The notes: generated from the letters alone by a model not told the origin. A stretch of DNA of 64,000 nt from Dolichospermum planctonicum (GCF_005402965.1 NZ_BJCF01000021.1:1-64000); one strand, 5' to 3'. Counted from the stretch's first letter, positions 26,558 through 38,160 are shown. Translations and numbers: made by a program.

Positions 26558-27356
26558 ATGACAATCACCCCCCTAAGATGAATATTGATTTAACTCATCA
26601 TGATACATCTGGAAGATAGAAATGTGCTAGAATTATTCACTCCAAAACATTTAGGTTAAGCCATAATGATAGAGAAAGGATAATAATTCTTAAAGATCCA
26701 GTAAATGTGATCGTCTTGACTGTACTCCGCCGAGAATTCCTGGTTTTAAGCCCCTGAATGAATCTCAACAATCATGCTCATTTCACAACCAAATCTAAAA
26801 TCCCAAGTTGTCCGTCCATCCACTTAAATCTCCACAAACGGATGCTCTCAATCACCATCACTCCGTGGTAACAAGCATAGTGGCTGAAAATTTGGCAAAC
26901 AACAATTCAGTCCCGGTTATGCCGCTATCGGTATATCAAACCTATAGAAAATCCTTAAAAGTAATTGTCTTATCCAGACAATCATAGCAATATTAAATCC
27001 ATAATGCTATGGCCAGCACCACGCCCCAAAATCCCACCCTCGCCAAAATCATCAGTTTTGGGAGCAATTAATCTATCGCTTTGGGCTAAAGTGTGTAAGT
27101 CTACTGAGGGATAATTGAAGTAGAAAGTAAAGTCTAGTTTTGTCTAGGTTTTATATAGCAGATCACAGTCAGGAATGCAGTACAAGGCATGAAGTGTGAA
27201 GTAGAAAAAATGACCCAGGCAAAAGCCCAACAACAGGCTTTTGCCCGCAATTTATAGACTTCATCATTCCCGATTTACATTTTAGCACAAAGCCTAAGTC
27301 CAGGCTACACCACCCAAGCTATTAGCAAGTTTAACCAGGTTGACAAAGGTAAAGGC
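26558..27356 (+). other. Long rpoB leader/promoter region
   Basis: Almost 800 bp without a credible gene between tatD and rpoB. It probably carries the rpoB promoter and a long untranslated leader. The clearest structure is a perfect 10-bp hairpin at 27218-27245 (GGCAAAAGCC / GGCTTTTGCC, 8-nt loop), about 110 bp before the rpoB start. No T-run follows it, so a simple terminator is unlikely. Confidence 0.5.
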
Positions 27357-30300
27357 ATGACTAACGACAAATATATGGAATCCGCCTTTCTATTACCCGA
27401 CTTAATTGAAATCCAGCGTTCTAGTTTTCGCTGGTTTCTAGAAGAAGGACTAATAGAAGAACTGAACTCCTTTAGTCCAATTACAGACTACACTGGCAAA
27501 CTAGAACTCCACTTTTTAGGAAATAATTACAAACTCAAAGAGCCTAAATACAGCGTCGAAGAATCTAAGCGTAGAGATAGCACTTATGCAGTGCAGATGT
27601 ATGTTCCTACCCGTCTATTGAACAAAGAAACAGGAGACATCAAAGAACAAGAAGTATTTATTGGCGATTTGCCCTTGATGACAGACAGAGGCACGTTTAT
27701 TATCAACGGAGCAGAGCGGGTAATAGTCAATCAAATTGTGCGATCGCCTGGAGTTTACTATAAATCAGAAATAGATAAAAACGGACGACGGACTTATTCT
27801 GCCAGCTTAATACCTAACCGGGGCGCGTGGCTCAAATTTGAAACAGATCGTAACGACCTAGTTTGGGTACGGATAGACAAAACCCGGAAATTATCAGCCC
27901 AGGTACTTCTGAAAGCACTAGGACTATCAGATAATGAAATATTTGATGCCCTGCGCCATCCAGAATACTTCCAAAAAACCATAGAAAAAGAAGGGCAATT
28001 TTCCGAAGAAGAAGCTCTAATGGAATTATATCGGAAACTTCGCCCCGGTGAACCGCCCACAGTTTTAGGTGGACAACAACTTTTAGACTCCCGCTTCTTT
28101 GATCCTAAACGCTATGATCTGGGGAAGGTTGGTCGTTATAAACTTAATAAAAAACTCCGCCTTTCCGCCCCTGATACCATGCGAGTCCTCACCCCTGGGG
28201 ACATTTTAGCCGCCATTGACTACCTAATTAACCTAGAATTTGATATTGGTAGTATAGATGATATTGACCACCTGGGAAATCGCCGAGTCAGAAGCGTGGG
28301 TGAATTACTGCAAAACCAAGTCAGAGTCGGTTTAAATCGTTTAGAAAGAATTATTCGAGAACGGATGACAGTATCCGATGCTGAAGTTCTCACCCCCGCA
28401 TCCCTGGTTAACCCCAAACCCTTAGTAGCAGCCATTAAAGAGTTCTTTGGTTCCAGCCAACTAAGTCAGTTCATGGACCAAACCAACCCCCTAGCAGAAT
28501 TAACCCATAAACGCCGCCTCAGTGCCTTGGGACCTGGGGGTTTAACTAGAGAAAGAGCCGGGTTTGCAGTCAGAGACATCCACCCTAGCCACTACGGACG
28601 GATTTGTCCCATTGAAACACCAGAAGGACCAAATGCCGGACTAATTGGTTCGTTGGCTACCCATGCCCGCGTCAATCTCTATGGTTTTTTAGAAACACCC
28701 TTTAGACCCGTGGAAAACGGTAAAGTTCTTTTTGACCTTCCTCCTGTCTATATGACAGCAGATGAAGAAGATGATTTGCGGACAGCAACAGGGGATATTC
28801 CTCTAGATGAAAATGGTTATATTAAAGGACCTCAAGTACCTGTTCGCTATCGCCAAGACTGGACAACCACAGAACCTGAACAAGTAGATTATGTAGCGGT
28901 TTCTCCTGTGCAGATTGTCTCAGTTGCTACTAGCATGATTCCTTTTTTGGAACATGATGATGCTAACCGGGCATTGATGGGTTCTAATATGCAGCGCCAG
29001 GCTGTACCGCTGTTGAAGCCAGAACGCCCCTTGGTAGGAACCGGTCTGGAGGCACAAGCAGCGAGAGATTCTGGGATGGTGATAGTTTCCCGTACAGACG
29101 GTGAAGTGGTGTATGTAGATGCCACGGAAATTCGTGTCCGGGTCAGTAGTGAATGGTCAGTGATTAGTGGTCAGTCCTCATTGGCAGAAAAACGGGTGAC
29201 GGATGATGAGGATTTCAGTACAGATAAGGTTCAAGAGATTAGATACAATCTGTCTAAATACCAACGTTCTAACCAAGATACTTGTTTAAACCAAAAGCCC
29301 TTGGTGAGAATTGGGGAGAAAGTAGTGGCTGGTCAGGTATTGGCCGATGGTTCTTCTACAGAAGGGGGAGAACTGGCCTTAGGACAAAATATTGTTGTAG
29401 CTTATATGCCTTGGGAGGGCTACAACTATGAAGACGCGATTCTCATTTCTGAGCGTTTGGTACAAGAAGATATCTATACTTCTATCCACATTGAGAAGTA
29501 TGAAATTGAAGCTAGACAAACTAAACTCGGACCAGAGGAAATTACTAGGGAAATTCCTAACGTCGGTGAAGATGCCCTGAGACAATTGGATGAGCAGGGT
29601 ATTATCCGCATTGGGGCTTGGGTAGATGCTGGTGATATTTTGGTCGGTAAAGTGACTCCTAAAGGAGAATCAGACCAACCACCAGAAGAGAAGCTGCTGC
29701 GGGCTATCTTCGGTGAAAAAGCTCGTGATGTCCGTGATAATTCACTGCGTGTACCTAATGGCGAGAAAGGTCGGGTAGTTGACGTGCGGCTGTTTACCCG
29801 AGAACAAGGTGATGAATTGCCACCAGGGGCGAACATGGTAGTACGGGTTTATGTCGCTCAAAAGCGCAAAATCCAAGTTGGGGACAAGATGGCTGGAAGA
29901 CACGGTAATAAAGGTATTATTTCCCGAATTCTGCCAGCGGAAGATATGCCTTTTTTAGCAGATGGTTCCCCTGTAGATATTGTTCTCAATCCCTTGGGTG
30001 TACCTAGCCGGATGAACGTGGGTCAGGTGTTTGAGTGCCTTTTAGGTTGGGCTGGGCATAATCTAGGCGTGCGGTTTAAAGTCACTCCTTTCGATGAGAT
30101 GTATGGAGAAGAGACTTCTCGGCGTTTGGTACATGGCAAGCTCCAGGAAGCTAGGGAAGAAACCGGTAGGGATTGGGTATATAACCCGGAAAATTGCGGC
30201 AAAATCATGGTTTATGATGGTCGCACTGGCGAACCTTTTGACCGTGCCGTTACGGTGGGGGTAGCATATATGCTTAAACTTGTGCATTTGGTTGATGACA

Positions 30301-30731
30301 AGATTCACGCTCGCTCTACTGGACCCTATTCTCTGGTTACTCAACAACCTTTGGGTGGTAAAGCGCAGCAAGGTGGACAAAGGTTTGGTGAAATGGAGGT
30401 TTGGGCTTTGGAGGCCTTTGGGGCTGCCTATACTTTGCAGGAGTTGTTGACGGTGAAGTCTGATGATATGCAAGGACGTAATGAAGCTCTAAATGCGATC
30501 GTCAAGGGAAAAGCTATTCCTCGTCCGGGTACTCCTGAATCCTTTAAGGTGTTGATGCGGGAGTTACAGTCTTTGGGTTTGGATATTGCAGTTCATAAAG
30601 TGGAAACTCAAGCTGATGGTAGTTCTTTAGATGTGGAGGTGGATTTGATGGCGGATTTGGCACCGCGACGTACGCCTTCTAGACCAGTTTATGAGTCGCT
30701 TTCCTATGAGTCCTTGGAGGATGATGATTAG
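27357..30731 (+). CDS. rpoB: RNA polymerase beta subunit
   Basis: An 1124-residue beta subunit, complete. Recognisable regions include the rifampicin pocket ([30 protein letters not shown]), the [20 protein letters not shown] block, the [12 protein letters not shown] motif and the C-terminal [15 protein letters not shown]-like clamp region. Residues 596-607 are encoded by five 7-bp repeat units (29142-29176), an apparent in-frame insertion in a surface loop. Codon choice shifts from A/C-ending in the first half to G/T-ending in the second. First gene of rpoB-rpoC1-rpoC2. Confidence 0.98.
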   Translation: MTNDKYMESAFLLPDLIEIQRSSFRWFLEEGLIEELNSFSPITDYTGKLELHFLGNNYKLKEPKYSVEESKRRDSTYAVQMYVPTRLLNKETGDIKEQEVFIGDLPLMTDRGTFIINGAERVIVNQIVRSPGVYYKSEIDKNGRRTYSASLIPNRGAWLKFETDRNDLVWVRIDKTRKLSAQVLLKALGLSDNEIFDALRHPEYFQKTIEKEGQFSEEEALMELYRKLRPGEPPTVLGGQQLLDSRFFDPKRYDLGKVGRYKLNKKLRLSAPDTMRVLTPGDILAAIDYLINLEFDIGSIDDIDHLGNRRVRSVGELLQNQVRVGLNRLERIIRERMTVSDAEVLTPASLVNPKPLVAAIKEFFGSSQLSQFMDQTNPLAELTHKRRLSALGPGGLTRERAGFAVRDIHPSHYGRICPIETPEGPNAGLIGSLATHARVNLYGFLETPFRPVENGKVLFDLPPVYMTADEEDDLRTATGDIPLDENGYIKGPQVPVRYRQDWTTTEPEQVDYVAVSPVQIVSVATSMIPFLEHDDANRALMGSNMQRQAVPLLKPERPLVGTGLEAQAARDSGMVIVSRTDGEVVYVDATEIRVRVSSEWSVISGQSSLAEKRVTDDEDFSTDKVQEIRYNLSKYQRSNQDTCLNQKPLVRIGEKVVAGQVLADGSSTEGGELALGQNIVVAYMPWEGYNYEDAILISERLVQEDIYTSIHIEKYEIEARQTKLGPEEITREIPNVGEDALRQLDEQGIIRIGAWVDAGDILVGKVTPKGESDQPPEEKLLRAIFGEKARDVRDNSLRVPNGEKGRVVDVRLFTREQGDELPPGANMVVRVYVAQKRKIQVGDKMAGRHGNKGIISRILPAEDMPFLADGSPVDIVLNPLGVPSRMNVGQVFECLLGWAGHNLGVRFKVTPFDEMYGEETSRRLVHGKLQEAREETGRDWVYNPENCGKIMVYDGRTGEPFDRAVTVGVAYMLKLVHLVDDKIHARSTGPYSLVTQQPLGGKAQQGGQRFGEMEVWALEAFGAAYTLQELLTVKSDDMQGRNEALNAIVKGKAIPRPGTPESFKVLMRELQSLGLDIAVHKVETQADGSSLDVEVDLMADLAPRRTPSRPVYESLSYESLEDDD
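29142..29176 (+). repeat. Five heptamer units inside the rpoB reading frame
   Basis: The units GTCAGTA, GTGAATG, GTCAGTG, ATTAGTG and GTCAGTC follow one another in frame and encode [12 protein letters not shown]. They belong to the same repeat family as the intergenic TGACAGT arrays. Confidence 0.75.
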
Positions 30732-30771
30732 TTTTTGGTGACAGGGGACAGGTGACGGTCTGGAAAAGGGT

Positions 30772-30814
30772 TTTTCAATTTACTCTCAATTTTGAAAACG
30801 CGCTGCTTGCAAAA
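30772..30814. repeat. Duplicated spacer element, copy 1
   Basis: The block TTTTTCAATTTACTCTC followed by ATTTTGAAAACGCGCTGCTTGCAAAAT is nearly repeated at 32938-32984 in the next spacer of the same operon. Confidence 0.7.
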
Positions 30815-30929
30815 TAACGAATCTGGAATCTAAGTAGATAAACAGAAAAAACCGACATAAGTAAAGAAAAGTAAAATTGCCCAAAACCTCTTCCCTGTCC
30901 CCGTGGCGTAGCACCTCTTCCCTACCTTT

Positions 30930-31034
30930 TAATCTCAAATCCAAAATCTCAAATCCAATATCCAAAATAGGGAAACTGGATTCTAAATAATCTAAAATCC
31001 AAAATCTCAAATCCAAAATCTAAAATCCAAAATT
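30930..31034. repeat. Short tandem repeats (AAATCCAAAATCT) abutting rpoC1
   Basis: Degenerate units of AAATCCAAAATCT fill the last 100 bp of the rpoB-rpoC1 spacer (30732-31034) and end just at the rpoC1 ATG. No AGGAG-like site stands between them and the start. Confidence 0.8.
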
Positions 31035-32927
31035 ATGAGACCTGCCCAATCTAATCAATTTGACTATGTGAAAATTGGTATCGCTTCACCAGAGCGGATT
31101 CGCAAGTGGGGTGAACGGACTTTACCCAATGGACAGATAGTTGGTGAAGTGACGAAACCGGAAACTATTAACTACCGGACTCTGAAGCCGGAAATGGATG
31201 GTTTGTTTTGTGAACGTATTTTTGGACCTGCTAAAGACTGGGAGTGTCATTGTGGTAAATATAAGCGTGTTCGCCATAGAGGTATAGTCTGCGAGCGCTG
31301 TGGTGTAGAAGTTACTGAATCCCGTGTTCGTCGTCACAGGATGGGCTTTATTAAGTTGGCTGCTCCTGTGGCTCATGTTTGGTATCTCAAGGGTATTCCT
31401 AGTTATATTGCTATTCTCTTGGATATGCCTCTACGAGATGTGGAGCAAATTGTTTATTTCAATTCTTACTGCGTGTTGCGTCCGGGTAATGCGGATACTT
31501 TGAGTTATAAGCAACTCTTGAGTGAGGATCAATGGCTGGAGATTGAGGATGCTATTTATAGTGAAGATTCTCAATTGGAAGGTGTGGAGGTGGGTATTGG
31601 TGCGGAGGCACTATTACGGCTTTTGGCGGATATTAATTTGGAGCAGGAGGCGGAGTCTCTACGGGAGGAAATTACTAACGCGAAGGGACAAAAGCGGGCG
31701 AAGTTAATTAAACGTTTGCGGGTAATTGATAATTTTATCGCTACTGGTTCTAAGCCGGAGTGGATGGTTTTAGAGGTGATTCCGGTGATTCCTCCAGATT
31801 TACGCCCTATGGTGCAATTAGATGGGGGTAGGTTTGCTACTAGTGATTTGAATGATTTGTACCGTCGGGTGATTAATCGTAATAATCGTTTGTCGAGACT
31901 TCAGGAAATATTAGCGCCTGAGATTATTGTCCGTAATGAGAAACGGATGTTACAGGAGGCTGTTGACGCTTTGATTGATAATGGTCGTCGTGGCAGGACT
32001 GTGGTGGGTGCTAATAATCGTCCTCTGAAGTCTTTGTCAGATATTATTGAGGGTAAGCAGGGTCGGTTTAGACAAAACCTGTTGGGTAAACGGGTGGACT
32101 ATTCTGGACGTTCTGTGATTGTGGTTGGACCTAAGTTGAAGATCCACCAATGCGGTTTACCCAGAGAAATGGCGATTGAGTTGTTTCAGCCGTTTGTGAT
32201 TAATCGCTTGATTCGTTCGGGTATGGTGAATAATATTAAGGCGGCGAAAAAGTTGATTGCTCGCAATGACCCCTGTATTTGGGAGGTGTTGCAGGAGGTG
32301 ATTGAGGGACATCCGGTGATGTTAAACCGAGCGCCGACGTTGCACCGGTTGGGGATTCAGGCTTTTGAACCGATTTTGGTAGAAGGTAGGGCTATTCAGT
32401 TACATCCTTTGGTTTGTCCGGCTTTTAATGCTGATTTTGATGGGGACCAAATGGCGGTTCATGTGCCTCTGTCTTTGGAAAGTCAAGCGGAGGCGCGGTT
32501 GTTGATGTTGGCTTGTAATAATATTTTGTCTCCTGCTACGGGTAGGCCTATTGTTACGCCTAGTCAAGATATGGTATTAGGGGCGTATTATTTGACTGCG
32601 GAAAATCCCCAGGCTACTAAGGGGGCGGGAAAATATTTTTCTTCTTTGGATGATGTGATTATGGCTTATGAAGCTAAACAGGTGGATCTTCATGCCTATA
32701 TCTATGTGCGTTTTGATGGGGAGGTTGATTCAGGTGAACCAGATACTGAACCTTTAGAGGTGATAGAAGATAAGGATGATTTGGGTAAGGTGAGGGGCAG
32801 GACTTTAAGGTATAAGTTCCGTCGGGTTCGTGAGGATGCTCAAGGGAATTTAATTTCTCAATACGTTTATACGACTCCTGGACGCGCTATTTATAACAAG
32901 GCGATTCAGGAAGCGATAGATGCTTGA
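31035..32927 (+). CDS. rpoC1: RNA polymerase gamma subunit
   Basis: A 630-residue gamma subunit, the N-terminal part of beta-prime that is separate in cyanobacteria and plastids. The zinc site [20 protein letters not shown] is near residue 72. The catalytic [12 protein letters not shown] motif carries the Mg-binding aspartates. Strong G/T codon bias. Its ATG follows directly on repeat units. Confidence 0.98.
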   Translation: MRPAQSNQFDYVKIGIASPERIRKWGERTLPNGQIVGEVTKPETINYRTLKPEMDGLFCERIFGPAKDWECHCGKYKRVRHRGIVCERCGVEVTESRVRRHRMGFIKLAAPVAHVWYLKGIPSYIAILLDMPLRDVEQIVYFNSYCVLRPGNADTLSYKQLLSEDQWLEIEDAIYSEDSQLEGVEVGIGAEALLRLLADINLEQEAESLREEITNAKGQKRAKLIKRLRVIDNFIATGSKPEWMVLEVIPVIPPDLRPMVQLDGGRFATSDLNDLYRRVINRNNRLSRLQEILAPEIIVRNEKRMLQEAVDALIDNGRRGRTVVGANNRPLKSLSDIIEGKQGRFRQNLLGKRVDYSGRSVIVVGPKLKIHQCGLPREMAIELFQPFVINRLIRSGMVNNIKAAKKLIARNDPCIWEVLQEVIEGHPVMLNRAPTLHRLGIQAFEPILVEGRAIQLHPLVCPAFNADFDGDQMAVHVPLSLESQAEARLLMLACNNILSPATGRPIVTPSQDMVLGAYYLTAENPQATKGAGKYFSSLDDVIMAYEAKQVDLHAYIYVRFDGEVDSGEPDTEPLEVIEDKDDLGKVRGRTLRYKFRRVREDAQGNLISQYVYTTPGRAIYNKAIQEAIDA

Positions 32928-32937
32928 GGGGTGCGGG

Positions 32938-32984
32938 GTTTTTTAATTTACTCTCGATTTTGAAAGTCCGCTTTTTGCCAAATC
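32938..32984. repeat. Duplicated spacer element, copy 2
   Basis: The near-copy of 30772-30814: GTTTTTTAATTTACTCTC, then GATTTTGAAAGTCCGC and TTTTTGCCAAAT. It lies just after rpoC1. Confidence 0.7.
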
Positions 32985-33024
32985 AGGAATTGGTTGGTGG
33001 TTGGTGGTTGGTGTTTAAAACTTT

Positions 33025-33052
33025 GTAAGGGCGAACGGCTGTTCGCCCCTAC
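33025..33052. repeat. Palindromic repeat between rpoC1 and rpoC2
   Basis: A 12-bp inverted repeat GTAAGGGCGAAC / GTTCGCCCCTAC with a 4-nt centre (one mismatch). It lies 24 bp before the rpoC2 ATG. Similar palindromes occur in many cyanobacterial genomes. Confidence 0.75.
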
Positions 33053-33076
33053 TAACAACAGATAAAGGATAAATCT

Positions 33077-36000
33077 ATGACGACTAAAGCGGTTTTTCGC
33101 AATCTTGTGGTTAATAAGGGTAAACTGAGAGATTTGATTTCTTGGGCGTTTATTCACTATGGAACGGCGCGGACGGCGGTGATGGCGGATAAGCTCAAGG
33201 ATTTGGGTTTCCGCTATGCGACTAAGGCGGGGGTGTCTATTAGTGTGGATGATTTGATGATTCCTCCTTCTAAGAAAGAGTTGTTGGAGGCGGCGGAAAG
33301 GGAAATTCTGGCGACGGAGGAACGTTATCAACGGGGAGAAATTACTGAGGTGGAACGTTTCCAAAAGGTGATTGATACTTGGAATAGTACGTCGGAGTCT
33401 TTGAAGGATGAGGTTGTTACTCATTTTAAGAAGACTAATCCGCTTAACTCTGTTTATATGATGGCTTTTTCAGGGGCGCGGGGGAATATTTCTCAGGTGC
33501 GGCAATTAGTAGGGATGCGGGGACTAATGGCGGATCCTCAGGGGGAAATTATTGATTTACCTATTAAGACTAATTTCCGTGAGGGGTTGACTGTTACGGA
33601 GTATATTATTTCTAGTTATGGGGCGCGGAAGGGTCTGGTAGATACGGCGCTGCGGACGGCGGATTCTGGTTATTTGACTCGTCGGTTGGTGGATGTTTCT
33701 CAGGATGTGATTGTCCGGGAAATTGATTGTGGGACTACCAAGGGTTTGGCTGTGCGGGCTATGACGGAGGGTAGTAAGGTTTTAATTAAGTTGGCTTCAC
33801 GGTTGATGGGTCGGGTGGTGGCTGAGGATGTGGTTGACCCGGTGAGTGGTGAGGTGATTGCGGTGCGGAATACTCCTATTGATGATGATTTGGCGATCGC
33901 TATTCAAAAGGCGGGGGTGAAGGAGGTGATTGTCCGCAGTCCTTTGACTTGTGAAGCTGCTCGTTCTGTTTGTCAACATTGTTATGGTTGGAGTCTGGCT
34001 CACGCGAAGATGGTGGATCTGGGTGAGGCTGTGGGGATTATTGCGGCTCAGAGTATTGGTGAGCCGGGTACTCAGTTGACGATGCGGACTTTCCACACTG
34101 GTGGGGTGTTTACTGGTGAGGTGGCTCAACAGGTGCGTTCTCAGGTGGGGGGGACGGTGAAGATTCCCCGGAAGTTAAAAACTCGTCCTTATCGTACTCG
34201 TCATGGTGAAGATGCTTTGTATGTGGAAGCTGATGGAATTTTGATGATTGAGGGGGATAAGAAACTAGGTAATACCCAAAGTCAAGAAATAGCGGTTACT
34301 CAAGGTTCTACTCTATATATTCATGATGGTCAGCAGGTGTTGGCGGGTCATTTAGTGGCGGAGGTGGCTCTGGGTGGTAAAACGACGAGAACCAATACGG
34401 AGAAGGCTGTTAAGGATGTGGCTACGGATTTGGCTGGTGAGGTGAGATTTGCGGAGGTGGTGGCGGAACAAAAGGTAGACCGTCAAGGTAATACTACTAC
34501 TACTGCTTCTAGGGGTGGGTTGATTTGGGTTCTGTCTGGGGATGTTTATAATTTGCCGCCGGGGGCGGAGTTGGTGGTGAAAAATGGTGATGCGATTGCT
34601 ACTAATGGAGTTTTGGCGGAAACTAAGCTGACTACTATTCATGGTGGTGTGGTTCGTTTACCGGAAATAGCACCGGAGAAGGCGACTAGGGAAATTGAGA
34701 TTATTACGGCTTCTGTGGTTTTGGATCAGGCTGCGGTGACGGTTCAAAGTTCCCAAGGACGTAATAGCTATTTAATTACGACTACTAATAACCAGGAGTT
34801 TAATCTGCGGGCTACGCCGGGGACTAAGGTTCAGAATGGTCAGGTGGTGGCGGAATTGATTGATGATCGTTACCGGACTACTACGGGCGGTTTTTTGAAG
34901 TTTGCTGGTATTGAGGTGCAGAAGAAGGGTAAGGCGAAGCTGGGTTATGAGGTGGTGCAGGGGGGAACGCTGCTATGGATACCTGAGGAAACCCATGAGG
35001 TAAATAAGGATATTTCTCTGCTGTTGGTGGAAGATGGTCAGTTTGTAGAACCTGGTACGGAAGTAGTTAAGGATATTTTTTGTCAGACGGGTGGTGTAAT
35101 TGAGATTACTCAAAAGAATGATATTCTCCGGGAGGTTGTGATTAAACCGGGTGAGTTGTTGATGGTGGATGATCCAGAAACGGCGATCGCTCATGATAAT
35201 ACTTTCTTACAAGCGGGGGAAGAATTACAGGGTATGATTGCTACAGAATTGCGTTATATCCAATATGTAGAAAGCCCGGAAGGACCGGCGTTGTTGAGCC
35301 GTCCGGTGGTGGAGTTTGCTGTACCAACGACTCCAGATGTACCTTCTACTACTTCCATTAGTCAACACACGGGGCGCTCTATTCAATTGAGGGCGGTACA
35401 ACGGATTCCTTATAAGGATTCGGAGCGGGTGAAGTCTGTGGAGGGTGTGGAGTTGCTGCGGACGCAGATAGTGTTAGAAATTGAACAGGCAACGGAAACG
35501 GAACACGGTACTTCTCCTTTGGCGGCGGATATTGAGTTAATTCCTGATGGGGAAGATGAGGAAATACAGCGTTTGCAGTTGGTGATTTTGGAGTCTTTGG
35601 TGATGCGTCGAGATATTGCGGCGGATACTACTCAAGGCAGTACCCAAACTAATTTGGAGGTTGAGGATGGTGAGACTATTGCTCCGGGTGCGGTTGTAGC
35701 TCGGACTAAGATTTTGTGTAAGGAGGGGGGAGTTGTCCGGGGTGTGCAGCAGAGTGCGGAAACTGTGCGGCGTTGTTTGGTGTTGCGAGAGGAGGATTTA
35801 ATTACTATCAGTACCAATGAGTTACCTAGGGTGAAGGTTGGAGATTTGGTAGTTGAGGGTGGCGAGATAGTGACCGGGGTAAGGGCTATAGAATCTGGAC
35901 AAGTTGTAGAAGTGGTCAGTAGCAAGACAACTGAGGATGGACAATTAACAAAGGACGGTTCAGCTTACACTATTACTCTTCGCGTTGGTCGTCCTTACCG

Positions 36001-37177
36001 AGTTAGTCCAGGAGCGGTATTACAGGTAGAGAATGGGGATTTGGTGCAACGGGGGGATAATTTGGTGTTGTTGGTGTTTGAACGGGCGAAGACTGGGGAT
36101 ATTATCCAGGGTTTACCCCGGATTGAGGAGCTTTTGGAAGCTCGTAAACCTAAGGAAGCTTGTATTTTAGCCCGTCGTCCGGGGGAGGTGAAGGTGATTT
36201 ATGGGGATGGTGATGAGGTAACGTCTATTTCCCGTGAGGCTTATTCTATAAAAATTATGGAAAGTAATGGGACGGTGACGGATTACCCCCTTGGACCTGG
36301 ACAAAATTTGATTGTTCCTGATGGGGCGCAGGTGGTGGCGGGTCAACCTTTAACGGATGGCCCTTCTAATCCCCATGAGATTTTAGAACTGTTTTTTAGT
36401 TTGGGGTCGGAGGACGGTGTTTATACCTGTGCTAGTCTGGCTCTGCAAAAGGTACAAACGTTTTTGGTGAATGAGGTACAGATGGTGTATCAGTCTCAAG
36501 GGATTGAGATTGCGGATAAACACATTGAGGTAATTGTGCGCCAGATGACGAATAAGGTACGGATTGATGACGGTGGGGATACAATCATGTTACCTGGTGA
36601 GTTGGTGGAACTACGACAGGTGGAACAGGTGAATGAGGCGATGGCGATTACTGGTGGTGCAAAGGCACAATATACACCGATGTTGTTGGGGATTACTAAG
36701 GCATCTCTAAATACTGATAGTTTTATTTCTGCTGCTTCTTTCCAGGAAACTACAAGGGTATTAACGGAGGCGGCTATTGAGGGTAAGTCTGATTGGCTGC
36801 GGGGTTTGAAGGAAAATGTGATTATTGGGCGGTTGATTCCTGCGGGTACTGGTTATAACACTTTTGAGGAAGCGGGAGCGATTGATGATTATGTAATGGA
36901 TATGGGTTTTGGTGGATCTGGGGATGGGATTTTAGATGAGGTTGATGATTCTTTGGATATGGTTTTAGATGACCGTACGGCTAAACTCTATAATTTGGAT
37001 AGTCAAGGAATGGGAGAAGGGGGCTTTGGTGGTAACTTTTTTGGTAGTGGGGAACGTTTGATTTTAGATGATGATGATGATTTGATTGTTGATGAAATTA
37101 ATGATTTGGTTATAGAAGATGATGATGCGGATGATGATGATTTTGATGATGATTTTGAGGAAAACGATGAGGAATAA
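33077..37177 (+). CDS. rpoC2: RNA polymerase beta-prime subunit
   Basis: A 1366-residue subunit, corresponding to the C-terminal part of bacterial beta-prime with the large cyanobacterial insertion of sandwich-barrel hybrid repeats in the trigger loop (roughly residues 345-970). Zinc ligands occur in EIDCGTTKG and [14 protein letters not shown]. The trigger-loop part [24 protein letters not shown] is intact. The last 45 residues are an Asp/Glu-rich tail. Codons are strongly G/T-biased. Confidence 0.98.
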   Translation: MTTKAVFRNLVVNKGKLRDLISWAFIHYGTARTAVMADKLKDLGFRYATKAGVSISVDDLMIPPSKKELLEAAEREILATEERYQRGEITEVERFQKVIDTWNSTSESLKDEVVTHFKKTNPLNSVYMMAFSGARGNISQVRQLVGMRGLMADPQGEIIDLPIKTNFREGLTVTEYIISSYGARKGLVDTALRTADSGYLTRRLVDVSQDVIVREIDCGTTKGLAVRAMTEGSKVLIKLASRLMGRVVAEDVVDPVSGEVIAVRNTPIDDDLAIAIQKAGVKEVIVRSPLTCEAARSVCQHCYGWSLAHAKMVDLGEAVGIIAAQSIGEPGTQLTMRTFHTGGVFTGEVAQQVRSQVGGTVKIPRKLKTRPYRTRHGEDALYVEADGILMIEGDKKLGNTQSQEIAVTQGSTLYIHDGQQVLAGHLVAEVALGGKTTRTNTEKAVKDVATDLAGEVRFAEVVAEQKVDRQGNTTTTASRGGLIWVLSGDVYNLPPGAELVVKNGDAIATNGVLAETKLTTIHGGVVRLPEIAPEKATREIEIITASVVLDQAAVTVQSSQGRNSYLITTTNNQEFNLRATPGTKVQNGQVVAELIDDRYRTTTGGFLKFAGIEVQKKGKAKLGYEVVQGGTLLWIPEETHEVNKDISLLLVEDGQFVEPGTEVVKDIFCQTGGVIEITQKNDILREVVIKPGELLMVDDPETAIAHDNTFLQAGEELQGMIATELRYIQYVESPEGPALLSRPVVEFAVPTTPDVPSTTSISQHTGRSIQLRAVQRIPYKDSERVKSVEGVELLRTQIVLEIEQATETEHGTSPLAADIELIPDGEDEEIQRLQLVILESLVMRRDIAADTTQGSTQTNLEVEDGETIAPGAVVARTKILCKEGGVVRGVQQSAETVRRCLVLREEDLITISTNELPRVKVGDLVVEGGEIVTGVRAIESGQVVEVVSSKTTEDGQLTKDGSAYTITLRVGRPYRVSPGAVLQVENGDLVQRGDNLVLLVFERAKTGDIIQGLPRIEELLEARKPKEACILARRPGEVKVIYGDGDEVTSISREAYSIKIMESNGTVTDYPLGPGQNLIVPDGAQVVAGQPLTDGPSNPHEILELFFSLGSEDGVYTCASLALQKVQTFLVNEVQMVYQSQGIEIADKHIEVIVRQMTNKVRIDDGGDTIMLPGELVELRQVEQVNEAMAITGGAKAQYTPMLLGITKASLNTDSFISAASFQETTRVLTEAAIEGKSDWLRGLKENVIIGRLIPAGTGYNTFEEAGAIDDYVMDMGFGGSGDGILDEVDDSLDMVLDDRTAKLYNLDSQGMGEGGFGGNFFGSGERLILDDDDDLIVDEINDLVIEDDDADDDDFDDDFEENDEE

Positions 37178-37190
37178 AATCTAGTAAACT

Positions 37191-37220
37191 GTAGGGTGTG
37201 TTAGCGACTCTTAACACACC
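37191..37220. repeat. Dispersed palindromic repeat after rpoC2
   Basis: GTAGGGTGTGTTAGCG followed by ACTCTTAACACACC lies 13 bp after the rpoC2 stop. It is the third copy of the element at 3647 and 10838 and could form the operon's 3'-end hairpin. Confidence 0.7.
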
Positions 37221-37333
37221 TTATCAGGTTGTTCGATTTGAAGTAGATAAACTAAATAGATTTTCTATTCTCTCTACTTAAGAACCAAAATTAGCTAAAT
37301 TATGATTGTGATCAATAACTTTTAAATTCATTT

Positions 37334-37879
37334 ATGACAACGGAAATCAAAATACCAACTTTAGCCAGCCTTGAATATTATGCTTATATTGATGAAGATG
37401 GTGAATTAATAACGGACTTTCAAGGAAAAATTGGAGTTTATGCTATTTTTAATGAAGATAAAAAACTGGAATTTATTGGCTATTCCCGTGATATTTATCT
37501 GAGTTTAAAGCAGCATTTAGTCCGTCAACCTGAGAACTGTTATTGGGTGAAGGTGCAAACTATAGAACGTCCTAATCGCACAATTTTAGAAAATATTGAA
37601 AATGCTTGGATTGCTGAAAATAAGGCTACTTTTATTACTGAAACTTTATGTAAACAAAAATGGACTAGTTCTATAGATGTCAAGGAATTAATGACACCAG
37701 AGGAACAGGACAATTACCAGAATATAGCTATTGATGAGGTGGGAAAAGGTAAGGTTTTGAAAAGTGTAGCGCGGCGTGTTGAAGAGGAAATTTTGGCAAA
37801 TCTAAAAGCACGGGGAGTGAAAACACAAATCCGCTTTAATCCTAAGTTAAAGGAAGTAGGATTGTTGGATTTAAAGTGA
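37334..37879 (+). CDS. GIY-YIG nuclease-family protein
   Basis: A 181-residue protein. The GIY-YIG-like core is GVYAIFNEDKKLEFIGYSRDI (written in parts GVYAIF and EFIGYSRDI), followed by the helix YLSLKQHLVRQPENCYWVKV and an E/N-containing segment. In UvrC and homing nucleases this fold cuts DNA. Here the domain stands alone with a basic helical C-terminus (SVARRVEEEILANLKARG). Homologues are conserved in cyanobacteria. Activity is unproven because the usual Arg/Glu pair is not obvious to me. The 3' end is partly duplicated downstream. Confidence 0.75.
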   Translation: MTTEIKIPTLASLEYYAYIDEDGELITDFQGKIGVYAIFNEDKKLEFIGYSRDIYLSLKQHLVRQPENCYWVKVQTIERPNRTILENIENAWIAENKATFITETLCKQKWTSSIDVKELMTPEEQDNYQNIAIDEVGKGKVLKSVARRVEEEILANLKARGVKTQIRFNPKLKEVGLLDLK

Positions 37880-38030
37880 GTGGGGTGAAGGGATGTTTTT
37901 GATGTCTATAATGCGAGTCTATATAATCTAAAATCTAAAGTCTAAAATTTTATTGGGGACTGAAAACACAAATTCGTTTTAATCTTAAGTTAAAGGATGT
38001 TTTTAATGTCTATAATGCGAGTCTATACAG
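37818..38030. repeat. Imperfect duplication of the GIY-YIG gene 3' end
   Basis: AAACACAAAT and the next 28 bp at 37821 recur at 37964 (offset 143). GGATGTTTTTGATGTCTATA at 37891 recurs at 37995 (offset 104). The second copy lacks about 39 bp and no longer codes. Confidence 0.75.
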
Positions 38031-38054
38031 TACTTCTCGGTGTTATGAGGTATA

Positions 38055-38160
38055 TACAGCAAGTAGCTTTGAGTGAGGTACACTTTGTGCGGGCAAGATG
38101 CCCGCACCACAAGAGTTTTATGATTCAACTTTGTACTTCATAAGAGCGGGAACTGCTGTA
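38055..38160 (+). mobile_element. MITE-like element with TACAGCA / TGCTGTA ends
   Basis: A 106-bp element that starts TACAGCAAGTAGC and ends AACTGCTGTA, so its ends are a short inverted repeat. Inside is a GCGGGCAAGATGCCCGC palindrome. A diverged copy lies in opposite orientation at 46759-46888. It carries no gene, which fits a non-autonomous element moved by an unseen transposase. Confidence 0.7.

Noticed and set aside
33797-34642. Long minus-strand frames opposite rpoC2
   Set aside because: The G/T-biased coding strand depletes stop codons on the other strand; no conserved protein is encoded there.
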